Shown: in pieces, positions 24,701 to 36,708 of the stretch
How positions within the stretch are numbered: the stretch's first letter is position 1
Layout: the number at the start of each line of letters is the position of its first letter
Assembly: GCF_011075055.1 (NCBI RefSeq)
Contig: NW_025401135.1
Span: 62,001-126,000, forward strand
Length of the DNA: 64,000 nt
DNA from: Mangifera indica
Lineage: Eukaryota > Streptophyta > Magnoliopsida > Sapindales > Anacardiaceae
Direction of reading: 5' to 3'
Position numbers and translations under genes: made by a program
The notes under the pieces: model-generated
Told to the model about the DNA's origin: nothing
The model's input: the letters and a program-made list of their open reading frames with translations, nothing else
Database searches by the model: none

Positions 24701-27581
24701 AAATGAAAATGGATGATAGCGTGGAGAATGAAACTCATGTGTTTAATATAATTAAATTCATCGAGAGGGCTAAAACTCTAGACTTACATCTGAAAAATAA
24801 CATGGACTTTTAACTGTGTTGTCTCATCTCTATCCGAACCTTACACTAAGTTTGTTATGAACTTTTTGAAGGATAATCCATTGAAGGTTTGATAAAAATG
24901 GTTATGAATGCTAAAGTACACATAAGAATGTCTATAGAGGTTGAAACCAATTTGAAAAGAAAGGAAGAAAGAAGTAAGGTTGACACCTAGCTAAATTCTG
25001 AATTTTAGCCAGTACATTAGAATACACTAAACTTTTATAAAGGTGCAGTTGGCAAAAGTAAGGTAATTTACTTTTGATGTGGTAAGCCTGACCATTGAAG
25101 CAGACATTGCAAAACCTTTCTAGTTAATGAAAGAAGGAAGACTAAGTCTTCAACTTTAAGTGAAATTGAGAATTGGACTTCTTCTCGAAATCTCGGACAA
25201 TTTAACACGAGATTTAAATCCTCACATTTGTTTGATGTAAAGAAACTGAGGCATAGTGAATGCTAGCAAAGAGAAAATGTGGACCTACAAATTAAAGATG
25301 TGGTATGTGTATGCCACATTTGCTGTAAGATTTATGTATTCATTCTAGCCTATGGGCAAGATGAAAAGGAATAATAACTAGTTGTAATATTTTTCAAAAA
25401 TAAAACTTCAAAGAGGTTTATTACTATGATTATTGTAAGAAGTCTCAAATGTATAAATTAATTTGGACCAATAAACTAAAGACTGAGTCATGACTAGAAT
25501 TTTGATTCATTTGAATGATAGATACTAGTTATGTCTTTTCGACAAAGATAACCATGTCAGTCATTCACTGTTTTTAGTGGGAGCATAATTCAACTGTTAA
25601 ATTTCATCTAAACAATGAGAATTAACAGTTTGTGTCTAACAAAGCAAATTTTGAATTTGATCTGATTCATTGGATATTCCAATGAATATGATTTGTAGAT
25701 CTTTAGAAATATGAATCTAAATACCTTGAAGAAATTCAAGGAATTCAAAAATGAAGAAAAAAATGTGTTAACGTCTGTATTTAATCACTTGGGTTAAACC
25801 AAGAAGGTGAATACATAAGATAGCTAGTCCAATTTAATGTTTAAGGTGTAGTAGGAGTTTTAATACCTACTAAATATTCTAAAGTAATACCTTAGTGACT
25901 ATAACCTACATTTATGTCTATGTATAACACATTATATATGTTGTATGCATTGAATGAAGTCCAATAACTTATTTAACAATGGTAGTGACACTAATAATAA
26001 ACAATTAACTTGAATTAGTTGAATCATATGTTAAATAAATTATCTTGTGTGATATTCTAAAGGAAATTTTAGAATGGTGTTCTTTTAGTACTAAATAGGT
26101 TTTAAAATCTATTTTAGAAATTCTTTTAAATGTCATTCTCTAAAAGATCAAATGGGAGGATAATAGAACTCAATCGAGTTCTAATTTACAAAAAAGATAG
26201 ACATAAAGAAAATGATGTATCAATAAGTATAGCGAAGATTAATTATTCTTAGAAGGAAATGAGTAATTAGCCTAAGTATAAAAAATAATGTAGAAAATAT
26301 GACGTGCATTATGAGTTTGTAAGAATTAAAATTCTCATAACTCTTGATAAACGCATTGGTCATTTATAATGTTAAAATCTGAGGCCTACAAGTGAAACTA
26401 AAGTCTAAATGAGCTTATAGTTGTTGCATACCATTAAAAGTTTAACAATTAATTGTCAAAAGCAACTCTAATGGATAAAACCTAGAATAGTTGTGACTAT
26501 ATCACAACCAATGGTATTAATCTTGAAAAGGAGTTGGTTAGGCATGCAAGCTAATGAGTTCTATGTAAAAACTCATGTGAACATTGGAATCTAGAAATAT
26601 TTATATAAATGAAACCATAAAATCTTTTGGTTTTATTAAGATGATTATGAAATCTATATATAAAAACTAATAAGATTACAATGACAATTCTAACATTGTA
26701 TATCTATACAACGATAAACATATCAGAATTAAATGTGAAATTTGTAGTTGACATAATAAGACTTGGGTAACCAAGTAATCCTTTATATAAGAATTAAACT
26801 AAGTAGTCAATATCCTTACTTGATTTGTTGTAGATAGTATAGATTATCAAATTTAAGTTGGAGTGTTCATAATAGACGAAGACTGGAGGGATTCACCAAA
26901 TAAGAATTTGAAAGGATTCTCTTTTGTCATGATGATACATGTCTCTCTTAAATTATGTGTCATTAAACACATAAATTGAGAGACAAAAATGATTAGATTT
27001 CTATTAGCACTAGCTGTTAGAATGATTATGAATATTATGATATGCACTCACAGTTAAGATCTCAATCTTTTAGAAATATCAACTGTGTCCAAATAGGAGT
27101 CGTTGGACGACACACTAGAAAATATCTTTGATTTCCTAAAAAGAATATGGATAATTCTTGAGATCCTGAAGGATGAAGTCACTAAATAAGGAACATTGAC
27201 ATAAGACAAATCAAGTTGAAAATAATGAATATCGATTCAAAAGGACAAGCCATATAAATGTTGAATCAATTCTACATTTAAAGTTGAGAATGAGACATTT
27301 AAAATGTAAGATCTTATAAGGCATATTAGATTGTAAAATTGACTCCTAGCATCACTGATTTGATATTATTAGTATAAAATAGATGTCATGGTCTCATCAA
27401 ATGGTCTAGTTGCATACATTCGTGATTTTATCTTGAAAAGAAGAAAGGTTAGTTAACATTTGAAAAACTGAATGACCAAAGTGTATCAATAAATGTTTTG
27501 TTATACTTGTAGCAATGATGGGCACGTATAGTCATTTGGTATGGTTTACATTAATGATTGGTTATAATGCAATTGGGAGAT

Positions 27582-29471
27582 TATTAGGGTAAGTACCCTA
27601 GAGCCAATCCTGTTGATGATACAAGTTCATTGATATAGGCTATATTTGTAATTTACTGTAGCATTATCTGTCTAACATATTAATATATGCTCAGACAAAT
27701 CTCCTAAGAATGGTTGAACCGTGACAAGAGAATCAGTGCTCGACACCTCATTGTGAGAACTCTATGTGCATATTAGGTGGTTATTCTTAAAACATCTATA
27801 ACTCTTATATTACCATAACTAAGGACATAGGTAATACTGATATAGTTATCATAGTATTGAATGACCTTATCGAAAGATGATGATAGTTCTCATGTATCAA
27901 AGTTGTTTGTTAACAACTTGGTGTAATATATGAGTACATATTGTAGACATGTTCACTAGACTGACCTACCAAGAAGATTTCATATGGATAGTTACTCAAA
28001 TATTTATGGAATAATCCTTTTAATGAATAGAGGTACATGTGATCCTCACACTTGAGATTATTAGATTGTCTTATACAAGAATCAGTATAGTTTGACATCA
28101 ACCCAATATAGTTTGGTCAAAGGATTGCTAGAAAGGTTGTGATTGGTCATATAAAGATCTGTACAAAGGTTATGGCGGATCAATATAGGATTCATCACTC
28201 ATAAGTAAGAGAACTGATATCTTAGTTAAAGTTCTCTAACAGATAGCAACGACCAACTAAAAATATGGCCATAGTGGGACTGAGTTGATACTCAATCTAA
28301 TTTTTTTTAATCTTTGACAAAAGTTAGTTTATGTAACTTAAGGATCCCTAAGAGAGATACTTCATCTATACTTTAAACTCAAAAAGATATTGTATGATGA
28401 AAGGATCAAATTGTACGAGCAATCATATCACTAACAAATTAAAAAGTCATATGCTAACACTCCATTAATCGAGTGGTCATAATGTCTAACTAAAGGTCGT
28501 TCTTGGTCAGTGTCTAGACGAATGCTAGGTTGGGAGCCCAATATGAATTAAATCATTACTAACTTAGTAGAGAACTTGTGGGTCACACATAAAAATGAAT
28601 TGATTAAACTTTGGAGGTGTAGGATTTTTTAAGATGAATCCAAGTCAGATTTGATTTGGATTCTAGTTTGAGGGTTTCGAATCTTATGAAGGTTTTTAGA
28701 TCTAAAAATATATTTTATGATATTTAAGGACTAAAGTGAAAAAATCCTAATGGTTAAGGTTGCATGTGAGAACGTATAGGTTTGGATTAGATTTATCTAG
28801 TTGGATAAATCTAAGCTCAATTCATAATCCATATGGGTCATAACTTTAAATAAAAGTTAATATTATAATAATATAAATAATAATATATGAAATATGAAAT
28901 ATAATTAAAGCCACATGGATGGGGCCCACATGTGTAGATATATATATTCACATGTTTGTAACTTGCGATAACAAGTTATTTTCTTATGGATGACTTTTAG
29001 AGTTTGCTTAAAAGTCAACTTTCTCACATTAGATAAAAGTAGTGCGTGTTAAGTGTATTTCTCATGGAAGAAACAAATGTCACACTTATTTGTTTTCTTT
29101 GAACCCTAGCAGCCATAAAAGATGAATGTGCAATGTCAATTTGTCATGGCTTTCATCAAAATTAATAAATCATGCTCAAGCCCTTGTAGCCTTCAAGCAT
29201 GATTTTAGCCTCCAATTTAGTTCATGCTCTGTGTGGATACTGAGGTTTAGACCTACTCTTGGTTCTAAGAGCGACTTCATAATCTGTCTTAATCAATATA
29301 AGTCAAAGGAATCATCTTTACATATATATATATATTTTATAAACACCCTATAAGTGTGTGAATTAATTATCCTACAAAGGTGATTCAAAAGGGGTTTTTG
29401 TAGTATGTTTGTTTATTAATTAAAAATTTTTAAATGTTATTCTGTTGCTTGAAGACTACAAATTTCGTACA
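27582..29471 (+). repeat. 3' LTR of the Copia element
   Basis: It is colinear with the 5' LTR across its whole length, including AAATCTCCTAAGAATGGTTG near the start and TTTATTAATTAAAAATTT near the end. It is the complete copy: it has neither the 740-bp insertion nor the 110-base deletion of the 5' LTR. Confidence 0.8.
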
Positions 29472-31353
29472 ATAGTCGCCTCCTATCTATTATCAATATA
29501 ACTGGTTATTGGTAGGTTAGAGGTGTAGAGCCAAAGATAGAGTCATTGACACTCGCACAATGCAGCTATGTACCCCAACAGTTTCTAACATTTGATAATT
29601 GTGGGATATTCATATTCTTGGTTTTTGAGTACCTTGTAATAAAATGCCGATTTGACTTTGCTGCCAAAGACACCTCCAAAATGTGTAGCATAGTAGCATC
29701 CAAGATTTGGAAGCATGGCAATAATGGATGATTGATATTTGTATTTAAAGTTGCATTAATATTTGTTATGTTATTTATATTATATTACTTCTAGTTGATT
29801 GTTTGATTTATGTTATGCATTTTTAGCTGGATGATGCTTTGAATGAATTGAATAGTGCTTTGAATGAAGTCTGGTGGATTGAATGCATATACTGAAGTAT
29901 ATTTTTATTTGTTATTTGTTTGAAACAGGGAAAAAAATGTATACATTACAAGGGAAATTGCCACAATTGTTTTTTGTCTCATAAACCACATAATATTGTG
30001 AAGATTGCTGATAATAGTAGACAAAATTGCTTATAATAGAAGATATACGACAAAATTCTATTTATTTAGAATAATATAACAAAAAGAATTTAAAGCTAAA
30101 ATAGAAAAAAAAAATAAAGATTACTTATAATGGAAGGCAAGATTTAATATAACACTATAACATTATAAGTTGTAACAGAAGATAACAGTTTGTCAAGTAA
30201 ATGATTATAACATTACAAGTTTATAACAGAAGATAACATTTTATCAAGTCATGCCCTCTTTGAACAACCGATACCTGATAAAGATGCAATAACCTTAGGT
30301 AAAGGATTAGTACAAACCAGTCTTGTATTGCCTCTCTCAGGACATCGACTACATACCACTTGACATACTTTCTCCCTTTGTAATAGTATTTTATTATGTT
30401 CAAAAGGACGATTGAAATGTTGATGTTCCATCAAAGGTGGATAGACCACACAGATTTCCTCGTGGTGCTTCTGTTTAGATAGATCTCCCAATGATTTCAC
30501 ATTTTTCAATATTTGTTGAGTAGTTTTTGCTCATCTATAGATAATAGTTCAAAAGGTTCTAGAACCTGGTAATCACTGCAATATGTGTTTATGCTATTTG
30601 TGAGAATTGAAATTTCTTACAATTACACTTCTTTATAGCAAGGTTAACTTTATTGACTGATTTCCCTAGACCATGTACTTTATATCTATGGATATTTATT
30701 GGTTTAGTAATCATATTGGCAGATTTTCGAATATGATTAGCCAACTTCTCTTTAACCCACGAAGTCAGAGGATGAGTACAAGTATCTGCATGACCAAATA
30801 AGTATAGAAATTTTATTAATTTCTGAATTTACATAAGCATAAAATATGAAACACAAAATTGATTGAACTTGTTATGTTGCGTCGAGTATAAAACCATTTA
30901 TGTATGATGGAACATAGAAATTCAAGGAGCATCATCATTGGCAACTTTTACGCGTGTCGTGATAAAGCGTTAAACAATTTTGCAATGTTTGTAGTCATGA
31001 AATCATATCAAATGTCAGGGAAGTGAGCACAAGTCTACTGTCAATAGTCAATACCCTTCAAATAAATTACTTCTATGGGATTTTCATCATTAACCATCTG
31101 CATAGCCTCCTTAAAATCTTGTATCTGACATACTTTTACAACTCTCTAATATAACCCTTCTATATGTTCTGTTTATTTGTACTGACTATGCATGTTCCCC
31201 TTTATATGGTGGTTACGCCAATCATGGCATATATTCGGGAACATTTCTTTCATGCACCAAATAATAGTGTGGTGTCTATTTACGATGATTGTTAAATATG
31301 GGAGATCTTTAATACACTTATGTAACATTTGGAGGAACAGGGTCCAAGTTATC

Positions 31354-34300
31354 TATAATACCCACAAGTAAGCCTAAAGGCATTATAGTCATTTTCTTTG
31401 TTTTAAATTGAGTTAATTAATGTTTTCTAGAGTGATGCACAACTATGTATAGAAGAATACATGATTTTGTATCATCAATAAATTTGAATATATCAGATAA
31501 GATCATACTTGTAGAGAAATTAGAAAGGCACACGCCTGTGTAGAGTTTATACATGCCTATATGTTGCGTCCAACAAGCAAAAATAAAAAATCCTTTAACC
31601 TAATTCTCTCATTATTGATTCTCACCGCAATTACACCTAAATGAAAGAGTAATGAGAGAAGAGTCTTGCAATCATTGAAAATGAGCCACCGATTGCTGAA
31701 AATCGTCAACCATGTGAAAACCTTAGCAATCTTCGAAAACCAAGTACGTAAGATGGCTTTTGTGTTGATTATCATAAGAATCCATGATGCTTGATGATTT
31801 ATTGAGATGGTAAGCCTGTTATGATGCTTATGAATGAGCAATAATTGCTAGTTGCATAGTATACAATAGTTTTTTTCTTTTGTGTACGTATACACCATGA
31901 GATTGATGATTTGTTGTGAATATTATGGTCTCTTAACTTAAGAGATTTCATGCCTCTTAATATTTTGTTAACTATGTATATGTTGTGTATGTGTTGTGGA
32001 TCCTTGATTGGAGTTACAAAAAAACTGAAGGCTAGATAAACGTTAGGGGTGAGCAAAAAAACTAAACCAAAATTGGAATTGCGGGTACCCAACTTTGGGT
32101 TCTGATTCTTACATGGAATTGACCTATTGTGAGTAGGTTTTGGTTTTAATTTTATGGATTCGATTGGTTTTGATTTTTATTTTGATTCCTCTTTGTAAAG
32201 AATTGAAACCAAAACCAAAACTAGGATCTAAATATGGAATTCTAATATGATTTTTTAATCTATAAACATTTATTAAATTTTTTAGAGATAAAATTCTAAT
32301 ATTTTATGTTGTTGCATTTCTCTACTAAGTTGGGTTACACTTTGCTTCAATTTTGCTCACTAGTTTATCTTATTGCTCTTGTAATAATCTATTGCTTGTT
32401 GGCAACCTTTCTTTTACTTTCTATCTTCTATTTATAATTCTATTGGTTCATGTGCTCCTTTCTCTTAGAGGTAGCCTTAGCTCTTGTTGTTCTGTTGGGT
32501 TTCTTGTTAGCATGGTTGTTTCCCTAACTCCTATTGATAGAAACATTGAAGATAGAATTTTCATTGCACCAAAAATTTGGTGGTAACATGGCTTATCTTG
32601 AATTTTTTTTTTAATATTTAATATTGAAATATAAAAGAATATTCATTAAACAATATTTTGGTTGTTATTTTTTTGGTTTTTGATTGAGTTATGGTTTGGG
32701 CCACTATCTAGTTTTCATGGTTTGTCTAATTTATGTTGGTTTTTCTGTTTGTAGATTTTTTACTTGCCTTTTTTGGGTTTGAAGGAGCTTAGATTGTCTT
32801 CAAGTCCCTTTTTAAGTGGTTTATTATTTCGTTAACATACATATTTGCTTACAAAAAAAATATATTTTAAATATTGAAATATAAAATATAGTATAGGTTT
32901 TGGGTAAGAACCAGAACCTACTTGAAACTTACAGGTTCATCTTTGGGTAGGAACTGACCTTACATGTTCTAGGTTCTAGTTTCTATTTTTAGGAACCAAC
33001 TAATTTCTATTCCATAAAATTTCACAAAGTACCCGAACTTGTTCACCCCTAATAAGCATAATAGGTTGGTAGTGACCACGCTTAGAATGATTTTTGTTGG
33101 ATATATTAATTTGGTTATGAGCACTATAAACTGAGTTAAGAAGTTTAGAAATATGTTCTGAAGCTTGCCTATTGTTGTTAACTGAAAGATAGTTAGAGAA
33201 AGTATAAAACTCGTAGATTTTTTGTGTTCTCTAGATCGTATCATACAACTGTGTATGGCCTTATACATGTCAGTTTGTCCTTAGTTTAAAATAGAAATTT
33301 CATAATTTTTAAGTGTTTGTTCTGAGGAAATCCATACATAGTCGTATGGTATGAGACATATACTCATGTGTGATTTTCCAAAAGTGGATGTCGCATTTAA
33401 AAAGAGGCACGCAAGGGTGCACCTTAGCCACACACCTGTATAGCCAATTAAAAGACCATTTTACCCTTAGTTTAAACACAATGAACGAGAAGAAGAAGAA
33501 AAAGAAAAGAATAAGATATTTTAGTAAGAAAGATAAGCTAGATAGAACTAGAAAAAAGTGTTTAACTATGTGGAAGATGACACGAGACCCCAACCAAGTT
33601 GAATCTGGATCTAAAATCAGAAAAATTAAGAAAAGTGGTTCACATCCAAATAGCTACCAATTGTGTGCATAAGTGCCATGATATATGAAAGTAATAACAC
33701 TGGATATCTGTGAGATGTATCATGCACTTGACGTCAAGACACATAGCCATATAGGTAATTTCAAGTGTGCATGGTAAGGGATTGTGACTTTTCAGATATT
33801 TCCTCACGTGGTCAGTGGAATGCATCACATATGTACCCATGGCAAGGGTTATCCTAAGATATTTTAGACAATAGTTTCTATTAGCTTATGTGATAAGTGA
33901 AAAAACTACTATTAGATTTTTTCCTCTATGACCAGGGTGTCCCAGATAACTAGCCTAATAGGTCATTTGTTATGTGCATAAGACACGATAGATAATGACA
34001 CATAAGGTGTCTTATGCTTTCATTAAGACATTAGATATGTTGATTTCAGTTTAGGCCTTAATAACCCTGGTGAATAGCTTATGTCAAGGCACGAAAGTGT
34101 CGAGTTGTGACTAGATGTAGATTCATAAATTAAACACTAGGTTTACTAGTTTATATGTATATTCAGGGTGCCAAGAGGTCATCAACTTACTGAGTGTTTT
34201 AACTTATGAATTCTTTTTTTTTTTAATTTTATAGGTAGAGGTAAGGAGCAAGACATGTGAGGGGGAGCCAATGGTCTAATGAGCAGTTGTGTGAGGATGA

Positions 34301-34509
34301 GAGGCAGAATTATCTTTTTATAGATTTTATTTCATTTATGTATTTTTCTATTTTAGTACATTTATGAGTTATTATCGTACCTTTTTGCACACTTTAATAG
34401 TTGTGATCATGTATTAGGTGATGTGGTTTTGAATTAAATAGTCTAGTTATGCACATCTATTGGGGGTCATATTCCAGGTAGAGGTATGTACTTGGAAAAA
34501 GATGTTACA
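31354..34509 (+). mobile_element. Lone LTR (Gypsy-type ends) inserted in the transposase
   Basis: The unit begins TATAATACCC and ends GATGTTACA, close to the TGTAACAYCC...TGTTACA ends of many plant Gypsy LTRs. Its 5-bp flanks are TTATC (31349-31353) and TTATT (34510-34514), 4 of 5 matching. The transposase reading is interrupted exactly here and continues on both sides. No internal region or second LTR is seen, so it is best read as a solo LTR. Without the nested 1-kb MITE it is about 2.1 kb. Orientation is inferred from the ends only. Confidence 0.7.
32044..33051. mobile_element. hAT-type MITE nested in the lone LTR
   Basis: The left end TAGGGGTGAGCAAA and the right end TTGTTCACCCCTA are inverted repeats of the common plant hAT MITE form. 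The flanks ATAAACGT (32036-32043) and ATAAGCAT (33052-33059) match at 6 of 8 positions, both differences being transitions. The subterminal parts repeat GGTTTTGGTTTT- and GAACC-like words. There is no transposase; the + ORF at 32353-32586 is not recognised. Confidence 0.7.
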
Positions 34510-36614
34510 TTATTATTTCCTCCTTTCTACTAACACCAAATGCTAATGAATAAATATGTTTGTTTCTATCCTTGCCCACAATAATAAAAAGTGTACCCCC
34601 AAATTAACCTTTCAAGAATATACCATCAATACAAATGATAGGACTACAATAATCACGAAATGCTCTAATGGAGTATCATAAAACCACAAAGACAAAATGA
34701 AATCAATTATCCACATTAATGTCTATGTGTGTAACAGTGTTAAAGTTTTGTTGTTCAAAGTTATAACAATATGTTGGTAATATTTTGAATGAATCATCTA
34801 GTGAACCTCTGATATCATTTAAAGCCCAATTCTTGGCACACCAAGCTTAAACATAAGATATGTCAATTCTATACCTATTTGTTATATCCGTTATGGTGTC
34901 TTTTGGCCTATATACATGGTTATTTGTGGTAAACATAGTCTACAACATTTTTTCAAGTACCCTTTTGCCAACTTTTCTATGATAAGGTCATATAACATTC
35001 TAAAGTTAAGTGTATGTTCCCAACCTCTACAACACAAAAATGTTACTGTTACCTAACTTCACCCTTCCTACTTTCCATTTGCATTTTTTATGCACACATT
35101 TTATATTCCATCTTTTTTTGTTTGTACTTGCCATCCTAAACTGATAACTATTTTCCAATGCAGTCATATACAACATATCTATTAAAAGTTGTTTACAAGC
35201 AAATAGAGCTTTCACTTTGAATCTCCCATCTCATGGTACAACTGAGTGAGTTTCAATTTCCTTATTTTTCACATCCCTATAAGGCTTTGGACCACCAAAA
35301 ATGGATTTAGAACATTCACATTAATGGGGCTAGAACAGTCATGCAATAGAAAATGTGAATTGAACTTTCCTAGGCTATCCCTAATAGACCAACTCCTACA
35401 TCATCACCCCCCTCAACACCACTATTATCATTACCACTATTATTATCACCATCACTATCATCACCCATATCATCACAACCACTATATTCATCTTCTTTGT
35501 TTGAGTGAAAATCATCTATAGGAAAATCGTCCATTTAATAACATCCCTTAAGTGTATCCCATAACGATTCTGGACCTCTTTTACCATGTGCCTAATCTTG
35601 AGATAAAGGAATCAAGCCAAGCCTAACCTCAACACCGTCATGATACAAGTTCACATTCAACCTACTACTTTTAGGCACACTTTCCTATTGCATATGTATG
35701 TTATCCAAATAGTAAACTTCAATGGGTGGGGATTGATAAACCCCTTGTTATGGTTCCATATGTTGTTGTTCATAATTGGTTTTGGCTTATATTAGGCGTG
35801 TAACTATATCAAGAAATAATGAAGTCCTTTTGTGTGTCTTAGATAGCTACATCATAATCTAAACATCGTAGTCATCCTTTAATAGATATGGTAAATCATT
35901 GGACTTCATTGCATTTGACATATAATTTTTTTACATCATTATAACTTCGATTGATGCCCAAATGAGAACACACTGTTTTACAAATCTATTATAATTTATT
36001 TTCTTGTTGATTGAAACTAATGTCTGAGCCTTACCAATGTATTTTGAAATATTATTACCTCCGTCAACCTATTGCCCACCAAATCTAAACATTTATATCA
36101 GCTTTACCATTTTTCTGATTGAAAAAAAAATCAATTAACCCAACTTTTTGAAACAAACAACAAGTGCACTCATTTAGGGTTTAGGAAAAAAATTTATAAC
36201 ACATATGTATACACATTCGCATTTGCACTCGTATTCGAACTTGCATTCATATTTGCATTAGCATTTCATTTTCCAAAAAATCGTATTTTGCTTTTTGTTT
36301 TGATATGGATATAAGAACTTGTTCAACTTTGACGAATATAATAGATTGACTGTCTACAAATAATATAATTGATAACTACCAACGAACAAACAAAAAACAT
36401 CAACCTATTTCAGAAATCAACATTCAAAGTTGTTAACTTTTATCAATGCAAGTTTCCACAACAAGTTTGGGATGAAAGTTTCAATTTATACATATATAAA
36501 TTACAAAACTTACTTTCAGTAAAATGATGCACTGTTAGAGTATGATATCGGAGAAAGAACATGGATAAAGGAACGTAAATTACGAGAGAAAAAGTATTAC
36601 TAGAATAAATGATG

Positions 36615-36699
36615 AGTTTGCTTATAAAAGTAAATGTATTAAAAGTTTATCCAAAAAGGTTTATGCACAAATTTTTTTGCCTATTTTAATTAATATGCC
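36615..36699 (-). repeat. Right terminal inverted repeat of the MULE
   Basis: It is the complement of the left end: it ends CCTATTTTAATTAATATGCC and is followed directly by the target duplication CTCAACAAT (36700-36708). Confidence 0.88.
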
Positions 36700-36708
36700 C
36701 TCAACAAT

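Larger units (their letters stand above)
19956..29471 (+). mobile_element. Degenerate Copia LTR retrotransposon inserted in the Ulp1 domain
   Basis: Two long direct repeats (19956-22473 and 27582-29471) bound an internal region that begins with a tRNA-Met type primer site (TGGTATCAAAGG at 22475). Coding remnants follow Copia order on +: a gag-like stretch near 24720-24980 (HVFNIIKFIERAKTLDLHL, later NLKRKEERSKVD), a damaged zinc knuckle near 25072-25110 (CGKPDH, first Cys lost), a protease-like piece near 25240-25340 and an integrase-like KKFKEFKNE near 25730. A GGGAGA purine tract (27575-27580) precedes the 3' LTR. All frames are broken. The 5-bp flanks (ATCAT and ATAGT) match only in part, so the exact ends may be off by a few bases. 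Confidence 0.8.
17640..29731 (+). pseudogene. DUF1985 / Ulp1-type cysteine protease gene of the MULE, broken and split by a Copia element
   Basis: From about 17655 one frame reads KEIFRQSCFGQFLDLEVYK, a DUF1985 start. Shifted frames then give KFGFVVFAMIIGLKF (about 17920), EDTVKLTVLYLLYYGLMGLD (about 18110) and WIYETMSNLGGFAICKSRD (about 18479), all in DUF1985 order. The Ulp1/C48 peptidase core follows: QHW with the catalytic His at 19842-19844 and VYD with the Asp at 19893-19895. After the Copia insertion (19956-29471) it resumes with VPQQ and DNCGIF, the catalytic Cys codon at 29600-29602, and ends at the stop near 29731. Ulp1 proteases remove SUMO-like modifiers; what the MULE-borne versions do is not settled. 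Many stops and frameshifts make it a pseudogene. Confidence 0.82.
30249..36092 (-). pseudogene. MuDR-type transposase gene of the MULE, split by a lone LTR
   Basis: Read on the minus strand, it starts near 36092 (MFRFGG, then VDGGN), like the N-terminal region of plant MULE transposases. An acidic linker follows (about 35400-35490), then the MuDR N-terminal zinc region (NSYQFRMAS ... CVHKKCKWKV, 35215-35027). The first catalytic block is near 34632-34609 (IDGIFLKG). After the 3156-bp LTR the frame family resumes with TWTLFLQMLHKCI (from about 31345), a conserved TTNIAKLFNALSRHA block (about 31010-30960), a SWIM-like CNCKKFQFSQI (about 30650) and a C-terminal knuckle CSRCPERGNTRLVC ending at 30249. 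Many stops and frameshifts. Without the LTR it would be about 2.7 kb, normal for the family. Confidence 0.82.
16980..36699. mobile_element. Composite ULP-bearing Mutator-like element (MULE) with nested insertions
   Basis: The ends are inverted repeats: 26 of the first 27 bases match between 16980-17006 and the complement of 36673-36699, and similarity continues for about 85 bases. The flanks are CTCAATAAT (16971-16979) and CTCAACAAT (36700-36708), a 9-bp target duplication with one difference, the Mutator hallmark. Inside are remains of a DUF1985/Ulp1 protease gene (+) and a MuDR-type transposase gene (-), facing each other. After subtracting the nested Copia element (9.5 kb) and the lone LTR (3.2 kb), the original element was about 7 kb. 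The structure matches the ULP-carrying (Kaonashi-like) MULEs known from Arabidopsis and other plants. Both genes are full of stops and frameshifts, so the element is dead. Confidence 0.88.

Noticed and set aside
35399..35480. His-rich plus-strand ORF as a metal-binding protein
   Set aside because: The CAT/CAC-rich run is the antisense of the acidic, Asp/Asn-rich linker of the minus-strand MULE transposase.
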